Assembly: GCA_963772225.1 (NCBI GenBank)
Contig: CAVYWD010000001.1
Location: forward strand, 1,116,001 to 1,180,000
Length of the DNA: 64,000 bases
Origin: CAVYWD01 sp963772225
GTDB lineage: Bacteria; Myxococcota; Myxococcia; Myxococcales; UBA5297
Direction: 5' to 3'
Part shown: in pieces, positions 44,768 to 53,164 of the stretch
Position numbering within the stretch: the first letter of the stretch is position 1
Layout of the letters: every line of letters begins with the position of its first letter
Program-made: the position numbers and the translations under genes
The notes under the pieces: generated by a model
Databases searched by the model: none
Seen by the model: the letters and a program-made list of their open reading frames with translations, nothing else
What the model was told of the DNA's origin: nothing

Positions 44768-45706
44768 CTACCCGCCACCGTTTCCCTTGAAGAAGCGCTC
44801 CGACGAGTTGATGACCTCCGGTGCGGAATGAAACGGTTTCTCCTTGCCAGCGGCCCGGCCCAACGTCGCGACCCCAGCCAAGTCGCCGATGATGTTCACC
44901 AGCTCGGTATTCATGGGAATGACGATCTTGGCATTCGAGGAAAGCGCCGTCTCAACCGCGATCAACCGACGCAGCAGCTGCGCATTGCCGACGAAGAACT
45001 TGTCGGCAGCCTCGTTCACGAGCTGGATGGCCTGAGCCTCTCCTTCGGCCTCGAGAATCTTGGCCTGCTTGATCCCCTCGGCCCGCTTGATCTCCGCCCT
45101 TCGCGCTCCGTCCGCCATGGTTTCCGTGGCCGTGGCGAAATCCACCGCGGCGACCTTCTCGTTCTCGGCTTTCACGACCTTGTTCATGGTCACCTGAACG
45201 TCACTTGGCGGGTCGATTTCCTTCAATTCGGTCCTGACGATCTCGATGCCCCAGTGGTTCGTCTCGTCTCGCATGGTCCTTTGAAGCTCGCTGTTGATCT
45301 TTCCGCGCTCGCTGTTCGCGGACTTGAGCGTCAGCGTGCCGATGATGTTCCGTAACGTCGTCCTCGCCAGATTGACCATCTGGTACTGATAATCGAACAC
45401 GCTATATTGGGAGCTCTTGATGCTCTCTTCGTCGCTCCTGACCTTGAAGTAGACTTGGGCATCCACCCTTGCATTGAGTTTGTCGCTTGTGATGATCTCC
45501 TGGGGCTCCGCGTTCACCATGACCTCGGTAATGTTGACGGTGATCATCCGGTCTACGCCCGGGATGACCCAGTTGAAGCCTGGCATCGCAAGGCGCTTGT
45601 ATCGTCCAAAACGCTCGATCAGGCCGCGACTCGTGGGCCGAACGACCCTGACCCCCGAGGTGAAGAGCAGCACCAACACGGCGATCCCGAGTCCGATGAT
45701 GAACAT
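44768..45706 (-). CDS. SPFH/band-7 (stomatin-like) membrane protein
   Basis: 312 residues. One N-terminal membrane span (FIIGLGIAVLVLLFTSGV), then the SPFH domain (VVRPTSRGLIERFGRYKRLA, PGFNWVIPGVDRMITVNITE, LRNIIGTLTL), a long coiled region and a C-terminal GAGV-like end. Stomatin-like proteins form membrane microdomain scaffolds and commonly pair with NfeD or modulate FtsH; no NfeD is adjacent, but ftsH lies 7 kb away in the same block. Start ATG 45706 with TTTGGAGGAGCTC; a longer open frame upstream is unconserved. Confidence 0.9.
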   Translation of the reverse strand: MFIIGLGIAVLVLLFTSGVRVVRPTSRGLIERFGRYKRLAMPGFNWVIPGVDRMITVNITEVMVNAEPQEIITSDKLNARVDAQVYFKVRSDEESIKSSQYSVFDYQYQMVNLARTTLRNIIGTLTLKSANSERGKINSELQRTMRDETNHWGIEIVRTELKEIDPPSDVQVTMNKVVKAENEKVAAVDFATATETMADGARRAEIKRAEGIKQAKILEAEGEAQAIQLVNEAADKFFVGNAQLLRRLIAVETALSSNAKIVIPMNTELVNIIGDLAGVATLGRAAGKEKPFHSAPEVINSSERFFKGNGGG

Positions 45707-46184
45707 GAGCTCCTCCAAATAGGTTCTTCGATAACGCACGGCCGGAGCCCACTTTTCGGACTTCGCCTTAAGACCCGCGTCCCAGCTACCGAGCGCGCGC
45801 CCGCAAACAAGTGACGCCCTTTTTGTAGGCCAATGACCTGCTAACGCAGTTTCCGGGCCACCGCAGGACCACTCCGCACTTTCAGCCACTTGCTCCCCCC
45901 CGTCGCTCGCGTCGCTCGTTGGGCACAGTCAAAATGAAGTACCCGTCCTTCAATTCGACTGAGGCCGACCCTCGGGGCGAGCCGGCGCTCGAGACGGCGG
46001 GGAGGAGTCAAACCGCCGTCGGCGCCACCTGCAGCACCGCAACCCGGGGCTCGATCTCCCGCGAAGGCACAGCGCGCGGCACAACCGGTGCAGTGGTTTC
46101 CGGGAAAGTTGATTCACGAATTGTCTTTCGGAGCCTTGACGGTCGAGCACCTTCAGGCCGGCCTTGGGAGGCGAGCGACCGAAC
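45707..46184. other. Divergent intergenic region between the SPFH run and the small lipoprotein
   Basis: No gene recognised. It holds the candidate sigma-54 element for the SPFH run (45845-45860) and an 11-base string, CGCAAACAAGT, at 45802 that also occurs upstream of groES (39835). Confidence 0.4.
45845..45860 (-). promoter_or_regulatory. Candidate sigma-54 promoter upstream of the SPFH operon
   Basis: On the minus strand TGGCCCGGAAACTGCG gives GG, ten bases, GC, with TGGC and TGC in the -24/-12 positions. It lies about 140 bp before the SPFH start codon. Together with the one before groES it hints at a shared sigma-54 regulon for this block, but chance occurrence is possible. Confidence 0.4.
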
Positions 46185-46358
46185 ATGCATGTCGTGGTGA
46201 CGAGCTTCTTCTTAAGTCAAACCTGGTTCGCCGTGGTGCTGCTTTTCGGCGTGGTCGGCCTGACAGCTTGCACACCACCCGACACATTCGCGGTTCCCGA
46301 GCCCGCGCGCGAGGCCCTGTGCTGCGCGGCGGCGCCTTGGAATAGGGTTCTGAAATGA
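46185..46358 (+). CDS. Small lipoprotein-like protein
   Basis: 57 residues: MHVVVTSFFLSQTWFAVVLL then FGVVGLTACTPPDTF, a signal peptide with lipobox LTAC, followed by only about 25 residues including a CC pair. The stop overlaps the start of the next gene (ATGA), indicating a two-gene unit. No family recognised; it could be a leader or entericidin-like peptide. Confidence 0.55.
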   Translation: MHVVVTSFFLSQTWFAVVLLFGVVGLTACTPPDTFAVPEPAREALCCAAAPWNRVLK

Positions 46359-47443
46359 AGACACGGACGCTCCCCCTGACAATGGCGGCTGCTGCGGTGC
46401 TCTTGATGAGTCTCGCACGCGACGCTCGCGCCGACTTCGAAAGAACCTCGTGGGGCATGTCTGCGGCCGAGATTCAGAAGCTCTACCCGGGCGGCTCTTC
46501 CCACGAGTATCGTGGCGGCGAAACTCACTACCGGGTCATCCAGGCCGCTTATGGGCAACCCTCGGCGCTGGTGACCTTCTGCATACGTTCAGAGACGGGG
46601 CTTTCACGCATCGCGGTCGAGATTGCAGCGCGAAATGCGCAGGCCGCCCCCGGGGCCTACAACCGGCCTGCCTCGGGCAATGCCGCCGAAATCCGCGACG
46701 ACGTGGTCAAGGCGATAACGGCCGATTTCGGGGCGCCTACGACCATTGAAGGCAGCGTTCCCGGCGCGGGCGTCGTCATTTGGGATCAGAAGAGACCTGA
46801 GTGGGCCGTTCTTGCTTCGATTCCGGATGCCTCAGGGCGCGTTCAACTGCTCCTCCGCCTCTACAATCTCGATCACTGCGCTCCCAGCTCTTTCGAGGAC
46901 TCGGATGCGGGATGCGGTTTCTGGGCGACGCCGCCGGCGTTTTGGTCGGCCGAAGGAAGTTTTGGGGCGAAATGGGGAATGGGGCCGGCGGACGTGAGAG
47001 CTTCATATCCGAATCTGGCTGGCGACCCATCGGTCGGAGGGGCAGTCCAGGCCTACACCGCCAAAGCGGACGTGGAGGGTCGTGTCGATATTCGGTTCGA
47101 CTTCTTCAAGGGGCGATTGGTTGCCCTGACTCTATCGCCAGGATACCTGATGGAGAGTGCGCGATGGCGAGAGCGGATTCTTACCATCCTGCGAAACAAG
47201 TATGGAGCGCCCATCGAAGCTCCCACGGCGGCTCAGGTCCAGACGGCCGAGTCGGGAGCGTCTGCGGAGCCCCATGCCCTTGCTTGGCGGTGGATACACG
47301 ATGGGACCCGGATCGTGCTCGACTACGTCGCACCGGCGACGCCGAGGCTCCAGTACATTGAGGTCGCCTCTCGTGAGGAATTGGAGGCCTCTCGGCGAGC
47401 GCTCGAGGCGGCAATCGCCAAGAAGAGCAAGGACCGCTTCTAG
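46355..47443 (+). CDS. Exported protein, function unknown
   Basis: 362 residues. Signal peptide MKTRTLPLTMAAAAVLLMSL cut near DARA. Two related halves: FERTSWGMSAAEIQKLYPGG and FGAKWGMGPADVRASYPNLA share the pattern W-G-M-(S/G)-x-A-(E/D)-(I/V)-x-x-x-YP, which I take as an internal duplication of a periplasmic domain sometimes seen in bacterial stress-associated hypotheticals. No known function. Translationally coupled to the small lipoprotein upstream. Confidence 0.7.
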   Translation: MKTRTLPLTMAAAAVLLMSLARDARADFERTSWGMSAAEIQKLYPGGSSHEYRGGETHYRVIQAAYGQPSALVTFCIRSETGLSRIAVEIAARNAQAAPGAYNRPASGNAAEIRDDVVKAITADFGAPTTIEGSVPGAGVVIWDQKRPEWAVLASIPDASGRVQLLLRLYNLDHCAPSSFEDSDAGCGFWATPPAFWSAEGSFGAKWGMGPADVRASYPNLAGDPSVGGAVQAYTAKADVEGRVDIRFDFFKGRLVALTLSPGYLMESARWRERILTILRNKYGAPIEAPTAAQVQTAESGASAEPHALAWRWIHDGTRIVLDYVAPATPRLQYIEVASREELEASRRALEAAIAKKSKDRF

Positions 47444-47632
47444 GCAACGAAGACCAGGTCCGCACGGGCGAGCGAGCGCTCATTGCAGCCGGCGCGACGG
47501 CCCCGAGCACGCACGAAGCGAGGCCTACCCTTTCCGAGACGCCCCATTCGGCGCCTCCGCCACCTCACCCGCCCATTCGGATTGGCCTATACTCGCAGGC
47601 CGTCGAGTGAAACCCTTGCTCGGGGTCCCCCC

Positions 47633-48805
47633 ATGCGACGTCTCGGCTGCTGCCTCCTGTCCCTGGCCGTGCTCAGCTGCTCCAAGCCCATCGAGGAGCA
47701 GTGGATGCGCGCCACGGAGGCAGGCAGCAAGTGCACGCCGGCGCTCATCGGCGACCTCCTCGTCTTCGGCAATGAAGGCGGCTACGTCCACGCGCTCGAC
47801 CGCCAGGGCAACGAGCGCTGGAGCTTCACCGCCCACCGCGACGTCATCGGCACGCCCGTCAGCGCGGGTGAGCTCGTGCTGTTCGGCAGCGTCAACAACC
47901 TTTTCTACGCCGTGCAAGCCCAGACCGGTCGCGAGGCGTGGAAGTTCTCGTCCCGCGACCGGATCAAAGGCAATCCGCTCGTCTACAAGGGCCGCGTCTA
48001 CTTCGGCAGCTACGACCGGCACCTCTACGCCCTCGACGCCGCCACCGGCCAGCTCGCCTGGCAGTTCCCGCCCGCATCCGCGGCTCCCTCGGCGGCCCCG
48101 GCCCAAGCGCCTGCCCCTACCCTGGGCGCCCTCCGCACCGCGCTCCTCAAGCCGGGCGAGCCCACCGCGGCCGCCTTCGCCGAGGCCGCCGCAGCACCCA
48201 CAGCGCCGCTCGACGTCGGCGAGTTCTCGTACGCCATGCCCACTGCCGTCGACGGCGTCATCTACGTCGGCAACCTGGACAAGCACCTCTACGCCCTGGA
48301 CGCGGCGACCGGCGAGATGAAGTGGCGCTTCGCGACCGGCGGCGGCATCACCTCCGCGGCGCTGCACGACAGCGGCGTGCTCTACTTCGGCAGCAACGAC
48401 CACAACCTCTATGCGCTGGAGCTCGCGACCCAGAAGCCGAAGTGGAAGTTTTCGACGGGCGACGAGGTGAACGCGAGCCCGGTCATGGCCGACGGCGTGA
48501 TCTACGTGGGCAGCGTGGACGCAAAGCTCTACGCCGTCTACGCCGCCACCGGGAGCGCGAAGTGGAGCTTCCAGACCAAGGGCCGTGTCGTTGCGGCGGC
48601 GGCGCTCTACAAGAACCTGGTCTTCGTGGGAGCGGGACCCGGCGACGGGACGCTCTACGCCCTGGACCGCGAGTCGGGGCGCCCATTCTGGACCTACGAG
48701 ACCGGCACCAAGATCGAGGCCGACCCCGTCGTCGCCGACGACCGGCTCTACCTGGTCAGCGGCGACGGCAAGCTCACCGCGTTCCGCATCGATCGGACGA
48801 AGTGA
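47633..48805 (+). CDS. PQQ-type beta-propeller lipoprotein (BamB-like)
   Basis: 390 residues. Signal with lipobox LSLAVLSC (MRRLGCCLLSLAVLSCSK). The mature chain has about seven repeats of the PQQ-like blade, for example GRVYFGSYDRHLYALDAATG and DGVIYVGNLDKHLYALDAAT. An Ala/Pro-rich loop (ASAAPSAAPAQAPAPTLGAL) interrupts the blades. Relatives include BamB and PQQ enzymes; no catalytic residues are evident, so a scaffolding or sensor role is likelier. Start ATG 47633. A dispersed repeat follows the stop codon. Confidence 0.88.
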   Translation: MRRLGCCLLSLAVLSCSKPIEEQWMRATEAGSKCTPALIGDLLVFGNEGGYVHALDRQGNERWSFTAHRDVIGTPVSAGELVLFGSVNNLFYAVQAQTGREAWKFSSRDRIKGNPLVYKGRVYFGSYDRHLYALDAATGQLAWQFPPASAAPSAAPAQAPAPTLGALRTALLKPGEPTAAAFAEAAAAPTAPLDVGEFSYAMPTAVDGVIYVGNLDKHLYALDAATGEMKWRFATGGGITSAALHDSGVLYFGSNDHNLYALELATQKPKWKFSTGDEVNASPVMADGVIYVGSVDAKLYAVYAATGSAKWSFQTKGRVVAAAALYKNLVFVGAGPGDGTLYALDRESGRPFWTYETGTKIEADPVVADDRLYLVSGDGKLTAFRIDRTK

Positions 48806-48822
48806 GCCGGGCCACACCGCCT

Positions 48823-49111
48823 CCTAACCCGGCCGAGCCGGAACCAAAGAGGGCTGCCTTAGGAATCGCGCAGAAATAGATGCTCCGAATCTCAACGTCC
48901 GAGGCGCAAAGGATGGCGAGGCGCGAGGAGGGCGCATGCCAGAGGGCATGTAAGCGACGAGCAACAACGCCAGCCGGGATGGATCGGACGTTGAGATGGA
49001 GCAGGTATTTCGGAGCGATGACTTAGGCTCCAGACCCCAGGCTTCAGGAGCTGCATTTCCCTGGAGCCTGGAGTCTTTGCCAGCCTGCACAAGAGCTCGC
49101 GCCGAAGGGAC
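48823..49111 (+). repeat. Dispersed repeat copy 1 (interrupted)
   Basis: Matches 57671-57808 at both ends: CCTAAyCCGGC, GAGCCGGAACCAA.GAG, GCCTTAGG on the left and GGCTCCAG, TTCCTGGAGCCTGGAG, AGTCTTTGCCA, GCGCCGAA.GGAC on the right. The middle is broken by a 158-bp insertion (48864-49021). Without it the repeat is about 131 bp (copy 2: 138 bp). The right half carries GGCTCCAG and CTGGAGCC arms that can form a hairpin. Confidence 0.8.
48864..49021. mobile_element. MITE-like insertion with about 34-bp terminal inverted repeats and 6-bp target duplication
   Basis: 158 bp inserted in a dispersed repeat. The left terminus (48867-48902) and the reverse complement of the right terminus (48984-49017) share GAAATA, TGCTCC and ATCTCAACGTCCGA with small gaps. 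The insertion is flanked by CTTAGG at 48858-48863 and 49022-49027, while the other repeat copy at 57.7 kb has a single CTTAGG, so CTTAGG was duplicated. No coding capacity. It must depend on a transposase elsewhere. The centre holds a small hairpin (CATGCC-AGAG-GGCATG). Confidence 0.75.
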
Positions 49112-49256
49112 ACTCTCGCGGCCGGCCGGCCGCTCGCCGAGCGAGCGTTGAAGGCTCGCCGCCCCTTTTTGCCCCGGGCGCCCTCCTGCCTGAGACTTGC
49201 GGGCGGAGCGGCCTTGAGCGTAATCAAAGCCCGGCTCGCTCGTGAACGAGGCGTCG

Positions 49257-50774
49257 ATGTCCGAGATTCTCCAGGGCGCTCCGCTGGCGCCCTCCCCGCC
49301 GCGGCCGCGCGACTCCGCGGCCGTGATTCTGTGGCGCAGGACCCCCGAAGGCCCCGAGCTGTTCTGGGTCCAGCGCGGCAAGGCCCTGCGCTTCTCCGCG
49401 GGCTTCTGGGCGTTCCCCGGCGGAAGCGTCGACAGCGCCGACCACCACCAGCGGGTCGAAGAGGCCTCGGGCGAGCAGGCCCCGCTGCGCGCCGCGGCCG
49501 CGCGCGAGCTGTTCGAGGAGGCGGGCGTCCTGGTGGCGCGCCTGCCGCGGCCGCCGCCGCGCGACCTCGTCGCCTCGCTCCGGCGCGAGCTCCTCGAGGG
49601 CCGCGCGAGCTTCGCCTCGGTCCTGGAACGGCTGGGCGCGCGGCTGCACGTCGACGACTTCCTCCCCGCCGGCCGGTGGATCACCCCCGAGTTCTCCACC
49701 ATCCGCTTCGACGCCCGCTTTTACCTGTGCGAGCTGCCCGCTGGGCAGGCGCCGGAGGTCTGGCCGGGCGAGCTCGCCAGCGGCGGCTTCGTCCGGCCCG
49801 CCCAGGCGCTCTCGGCCTGGTCGCACGGCGAGGCGCTGCTCCACCCGCCCATCCTCCACGCCATGCGCACCTTCGAGGTCTGCGGTCTGGACATCGCCTC
49901 CGCGCTGCCGCGGCTGCGCGAGCCGCCCATGACGGTGGACCACGTCGCCGAGCGCATCGAGTATCAGCGCGGCATTTTCGCCTTTCCCCTGGAGACGCCG
50001 ACCCTGCCCCCGGCGCGCCACACTGCCTGCTACATCGTCGGCAACCGCGAGCTGCTGCTCGTGGACCCGGGGTCGCCCTTCCCGCACGAGCAGGTGCGGC
50101 TCGCCGCCTTCGTGGCCCACTTGACGCGCGAGGGGCGCAAGGTGGTCGGCGTGCTGGCGACGCACCACCACGGGGACCACGTCGGCGGCCTTCGGGTCGC
50201 CGAGCACGACCTCGAGGTCCCGGTCTACGCCCACCCGCTGACGGCCGCGCGCATCGGCGGCGCCGACGAGCTCCTCCAGGACCACCAAGTCCTGCGGCTC
50301 GACGGCGACCCGCCCCTCGAGCTCGAAGTGCTGCACACGCCCGGGCACACCCGGGGGCACGTCTGCCTCTTCGAGCGGAGCAGCCGAGCGCTTTTGTGCG
50401 GCGACATGGTCTCGGGGCTCTCGACCATCATCATCGACCCGCCAGAGGGCGACATGGCGGCCTACGTCGCCTCGCTGAAGCGGCTCACCGCGCTCGAGCC
50501 GCGGGTGCTCTACCCCGCCCACGGCGGCGTGATGGTCGAGGGCGCGGCGAAGCTCGAGGCGGCGCTGGAGCACCGCGCCCTGCGCGAGGGCCTAATCCTC
50601 GACGCGCTCTCGCAGGGGCCGCGCGAGCTCGCCGAGGTCGTCCGCCACGCCTACCAGGACACGCCCACCGCGCTCTGGCCGCTCGCCACGCGCAGCGCGC
50701 TCGCAGGCCTCCTCAAGCTGGAGCGCGAGCGGCGCGTCGCGCGCTCGGGCGACCGCTGGAGGCTCGTGTCTTGA
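49257..50774 (+). CDS. NUDIX hydrolase fused to a metallo-beta-lactamase-fold domain
   Basis: 505 residues. The N-terminal NUDIX part (about 15-235) has a Nudix box split by an insertion, as in NUDT19-like proteins: AFPGGSVDS then AAARELFEEAGVLV. The C-terminal beta-lactamase-fold part (about 245-505) has THHHGDH (302-308), HTPGHTRGH and a later CGDMVSG. This combined architecture resembles a family annotated as MBL-fold metallohydrolases near LACTB2. It probably hydrolyses RNA or a phosphate/thioester compound. Start ATG 49257 (MSEILQG); it overlaps the ThyX-like gene by four bases. Confidence 0.88.
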   Translation: MSEILQGAPLAPSPPRPRDSAAVILWRRTPEGPELFWVQRGKALRFSAGFWAFPGGSVDSADHHQRVEEASGEQAPLRAAAARELFEEAGVLVARLPRPPPRDLVASLRRELLEGRASFASVLERLGARLHVDDFLPAGRWITPEFSTIRFDARFYLCELPAGQAPEVWPGELASGGFVRPAQALSAWSHGEALLHPPILHAMRTFEVCGLDIASALPRLREPPMTVDHVAERIEYQRGIFAFPLETPTLPPARHTACYIVGNRELLLVDPGSPFPHEQVRLAAFVAHLTREGRKVVGVLATHHHGDHVGGLRVAEHDLEVPVYAHPLTAARIGGADELLQDHQVLRLDGDPPLELEVLHTPGHTRGHVCLFERSSRALLCGDMVSGLSTIIIDPPEGDMAAYVASLKRLTALEPRVLYPAHGGVMVEGAAKLEAALEHRALREGLILDALSQGPRELAEVVRHAYQDTPTALWPLATRSALAGLLKLERERRVARSGDRWRLVS

Positions 50775-52354
50775 CCGCCGAGACCCCCTTCGCCTCCCCG
50801 CCGCCGAAGGTGACGCTCGTCAACGCCTTCGACCGGCCCTACGACAACGCGGTCGCCGCCGCGCGCACCTGCTACAGCAGCCGGGTCGTCTCGGCCGACG
50901 ACGTGGCGCGCGACGAGAAGGCGCGCGCGCTGCGCGACCGCATCGCTCGCGAGACGTACGCCGCCGGCCACCACACCACGCTCCAGCACGCAACCTTCCA
51001 GTTCACGCTGGAGAACGTCTCCCGGCAGCTCGTCTGGTCGCTCCTCCACGCGCACCCCTTCTACAACAGCGAGCAGGTGAGCCAGCGTTACGTGGAGGTC
51101 GCCCCTGGAAACCTCCTGGTACCGCGCCTGCCGGAGCGCCAAGAGGCGCTCTACCGCTCTGCCGCCGAGCGGATGGTCTCCTGCTACCAGCGGCTCACGG
51201 CCGAGCTGGCCGCCCCGGCGCGCGACGAGTACTTCCGCATCTTCCCCGCGAGGAAGCGGGAGGCGGAGCGCTGGGTGGGGGCGGTCAAGAAGCGGTGCCA
51301 GGAGGTGGCGCGCTACATCCTGCCCATCGCGACCTTCACGCACCTGTACCACACGGTCTCGGGGTTGACGCTGCACCGCTACCACCGCCTCTGCGAGCAG
51401 TACGACGTTCCCCGCGAGGCGTCGCTCGTCGTCGAGGAAATGATCGCCCAGGTCGACGCCCGCGACCCGCTCTTCTTCCATGCCGTCGAGGACCCCATCC
51501 CGCTCGAGGAGACGCTGGAGCACGCGCTGCTCGTCGAGGGCGGCGTCGTGGCCGGCGGCGCCACCGCGCGCGCGTTCGCCGCCGAGTTCGACGCCTCGCT
51601 CGCGGGCCGGCGCGCGAAGCTCGTCGACTACAGCGTCCACGCCGAGAGCACCCTGGCCCAGGCGGTGCGCTCGGTCCTGGGGCTGCCGCGGGCCGCGCTG
51701 TCGGACGACGAGGCCATCCTCCGGGTGCTCTCCCCGAAGCTGAACCCCTACCTCTCCGAGGCGCTGACGCTCTCGACCGTGGCCAAGGTGCCCCGGGCGC
51801 TCTCGCACCCTCACTACACTTTCCGCAAGAAGCTGTCGCACACGGCCGACTCGCAGGACCAGCGCCACCGGATGGTCCCCGCCTCGCGGCCCGTCCTCCA
51901 CGCGCAGTATGGCGGCGCCGGGGGCGAACCAGACGTCGTGGTGCCGGAGCTCATCGCGCGGGTGCCGGCGGCGAAGGCGCTGTTCCTGGAAGAAGCCGCG
52001 CGCGCCTACCAGGACATCGACCGGCTGCTCGACGCCGGGGTTTCGCCGGAGCTCGCGCTGTACCTCTTGCCCAACGCCTTCCCGGTCCGCTTCGAAGAAT
52101 CGGGCGACCTGCTCCACCTCCACCACAAGTGGACCACCCGCCTCTGCTTCACCGCCCAGGAGGAGATCTGGCGGGCCTCGGTGGACGAGGTCGAGGAGGT
52201 CCGCGCGGTGCACCCGCGCATCGGCGCGCACCTGATGCCTCCGTGCCAGCTCCGCGACCTGGCCGGCGCGCGGCCGCTCTGCCCCGAGGGCCCGCGGTTC
52301 TGCGGCGTCCCGGTGTGGCGGCTCGCGGTCGACGAGCTCCAGCGGGTGCTGTGA
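50771..52354 (+). CDS. Long ThyX-like protein (FAD-dependent thymidylate synthase family, duplicated)
   Basis: 527 residues, about twice the usual ThyX length. The N-terminal half has TLQHATFQFTLENVSRQLVW and NSEQVSQRYVEV, matching ThyX around its catalytic motif, except that the RHR triad (RHRxxSxNxxSxR) reads LLHAHPFYNSEQVSQR. The second half repeats the fold: ALSHPHYTFRKKLSHTADSQ, DQRHRMVPASRP, with an RHR. Canonical ThyX makes dTMP from dUMP with FAD and folate. Whether this duplicated, altered version still does so is open. Start TTG 50771 overlaps the NUDIX-MBL stop. Confidence 0.8.
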   Translation: MTAETPFASPPPKVTLVNAFDRPYDNAVAAARTCYSSRVVSADDVARDEKARALRDRIARETYAAGHHTTLQHATFQFTLENVSRQLVWSLLHAHPFYNSEQVSQRYVEVAPGNLLVPRLPERQEALYRSAAERMVSCYQRLTAELAAPARDEYFRIFPARKREAERWVGAVKKRCQEVARYILPIATFTHLYHTVSGLTLHRYHRLCEQYDVPREASLVVEEMIAQVDARDPLFFHAVEDPIPLEETLEHALLVEGGVVAGGATARAFAAEFDASLAGRRAKLVDYSVHAESTLAQAVRSVLGLPRAALSDDEAILRVLSPKLNPYLSEALTLSTVAKVPRALSHPHYTFRKKLSHTADSQDQRHRMVPASRPVLHAQYGGAGGEPDVVVPELIARVPAAKALFLEEAARAYQDIDRLLDAGVSPELALYLLPNAFPVRFEESGDLLHLHHKWTTRLCFTAQEEIWRASVDEVEEVRAVHPRIGAHLMPPCQLRDLAGARPLCPEGPRFCGVPVWRLAVDELQRVL

Positions 52355-52417
52355 CCCCAGCGAATTGAATACTTCGCCGCCGCGCCAAGTCTCTTCAGAC
52401 ACACCTCGGAGGTCGCC

Positions 52418-53053
52418 ATGAAGAAGCTCGCGTTGATCGCCGCCTTGTCGTTCTCCTTCGCATCTTCAGCCGCGCTCGCCGACGTCCGCTACGTCCCCGG
52501 CGTGCGCGTCGCCATCGGTCCGCCGGCCCTCCGCCACGAGGTGGCGCCGGTCGCGCCCTCGCCCCGACATCTCTGGATCGGGGGGCACTGGGCGTGGCGA
52601 GGGAACGCGCACGTGTGGCTCACCGGCCACTGGGCGCTGCCGCCTGGGCCCGGCTATGCGTGGGAGCCGGCCCGCTGGGAGAATGCCGCCGGTGCTTGGA
52701 CGTTCTACGAGGGCCATTGGCGTTCGTCGGAGCCGGTCGACCCCGCGTACGCCTATCAGCCGGCGCCGCCCCCGGTGAACCCGGTCTACGTCGAGACGGC
52801 GCCGCCCGCGCCCATCGTCGAGGTGCGCCCCGCCATCCCGTTCGAAGGCGCCGCCTGGATTCCCGGATACTGGCATTGGAACGGCACCCACCACGCCTGG
52901 GTGGCGGGCCGATGGTCGGCGCGGCCCGCGGGTCACGAGTGGCATGAGCACCGCTGGGAGCAGCGGGCCGACGGCCGGTGGGGATACCAGCCCGGGCGCT
53001 GGCAGCCTCAGGAGCGCGAGCACAACGACGGTCGCGACCACGACCGGCGATAG
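52418..53053 (+). CDS. YXWGXW-type exported repeat protein
   Basis: 211 residues. Signal peptide MKKLALIAALSFSFASSAAL. Repeated W-x-x-G-x-W-x-W type motifs: HLWIGGHWAWRGNAHVWLTG, HWALPPGPGYAWEPARWE, WIPGYWHWNGTHHAWVAGRW and WGYQPGRW, the pattern of the YXWGXW repeat family, whose function is unknown but which is common in Proteobacteria. Start ATG 52418 has TCGGAGGTC before it. It converges with the hybrid kinase. Confidence 0.85.
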   Translation: MKKLALIAALSFSFASSAALADVRYVPGVRVAIGPPALRHEVAPVAPSPRHLWIGGHWAWRGNAHVWLTGHWALPPGPGYAWEPARWENAAGAWTFYEGHWRSSEPVDPAYAYQPAPPPVNPVYVETAPPAPIVEVRPAIPFEGAAWIPGYWHWNGTHHAWVAGRWSARPAGHEWHEHRWEQRADGRWGYQPGRWQPQEREHNDGRDHDRR

Positions 53054-53164
53054 ATAGGGCCGTCGGCTCGACCCAACGCTCGTCAGTCGACGCGGCGGAG
53101 GTGCGCCCCATGGAGCGGCGCCCTCCGCCGTTCTCTGTTCCCGACACCTGAAATGCCAGCCGAT

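Larger units (their letters stand above)
48806..49256. other. Intergenic region holding the interrupted dispersed repeat
   Basis: Contains the repeat 48823-49111, itself split by the MITE-like insertion 48864-49021. No gene was recognised. Confidence 0.6.

Noticed and set aside
52620..53164. Extension of the hybrid kinase frame through the YXWGXW gene
   Set aside because: This extension arises only because the kinase is read past its frameshift; the true end is the receiver-domain stop at 53165.
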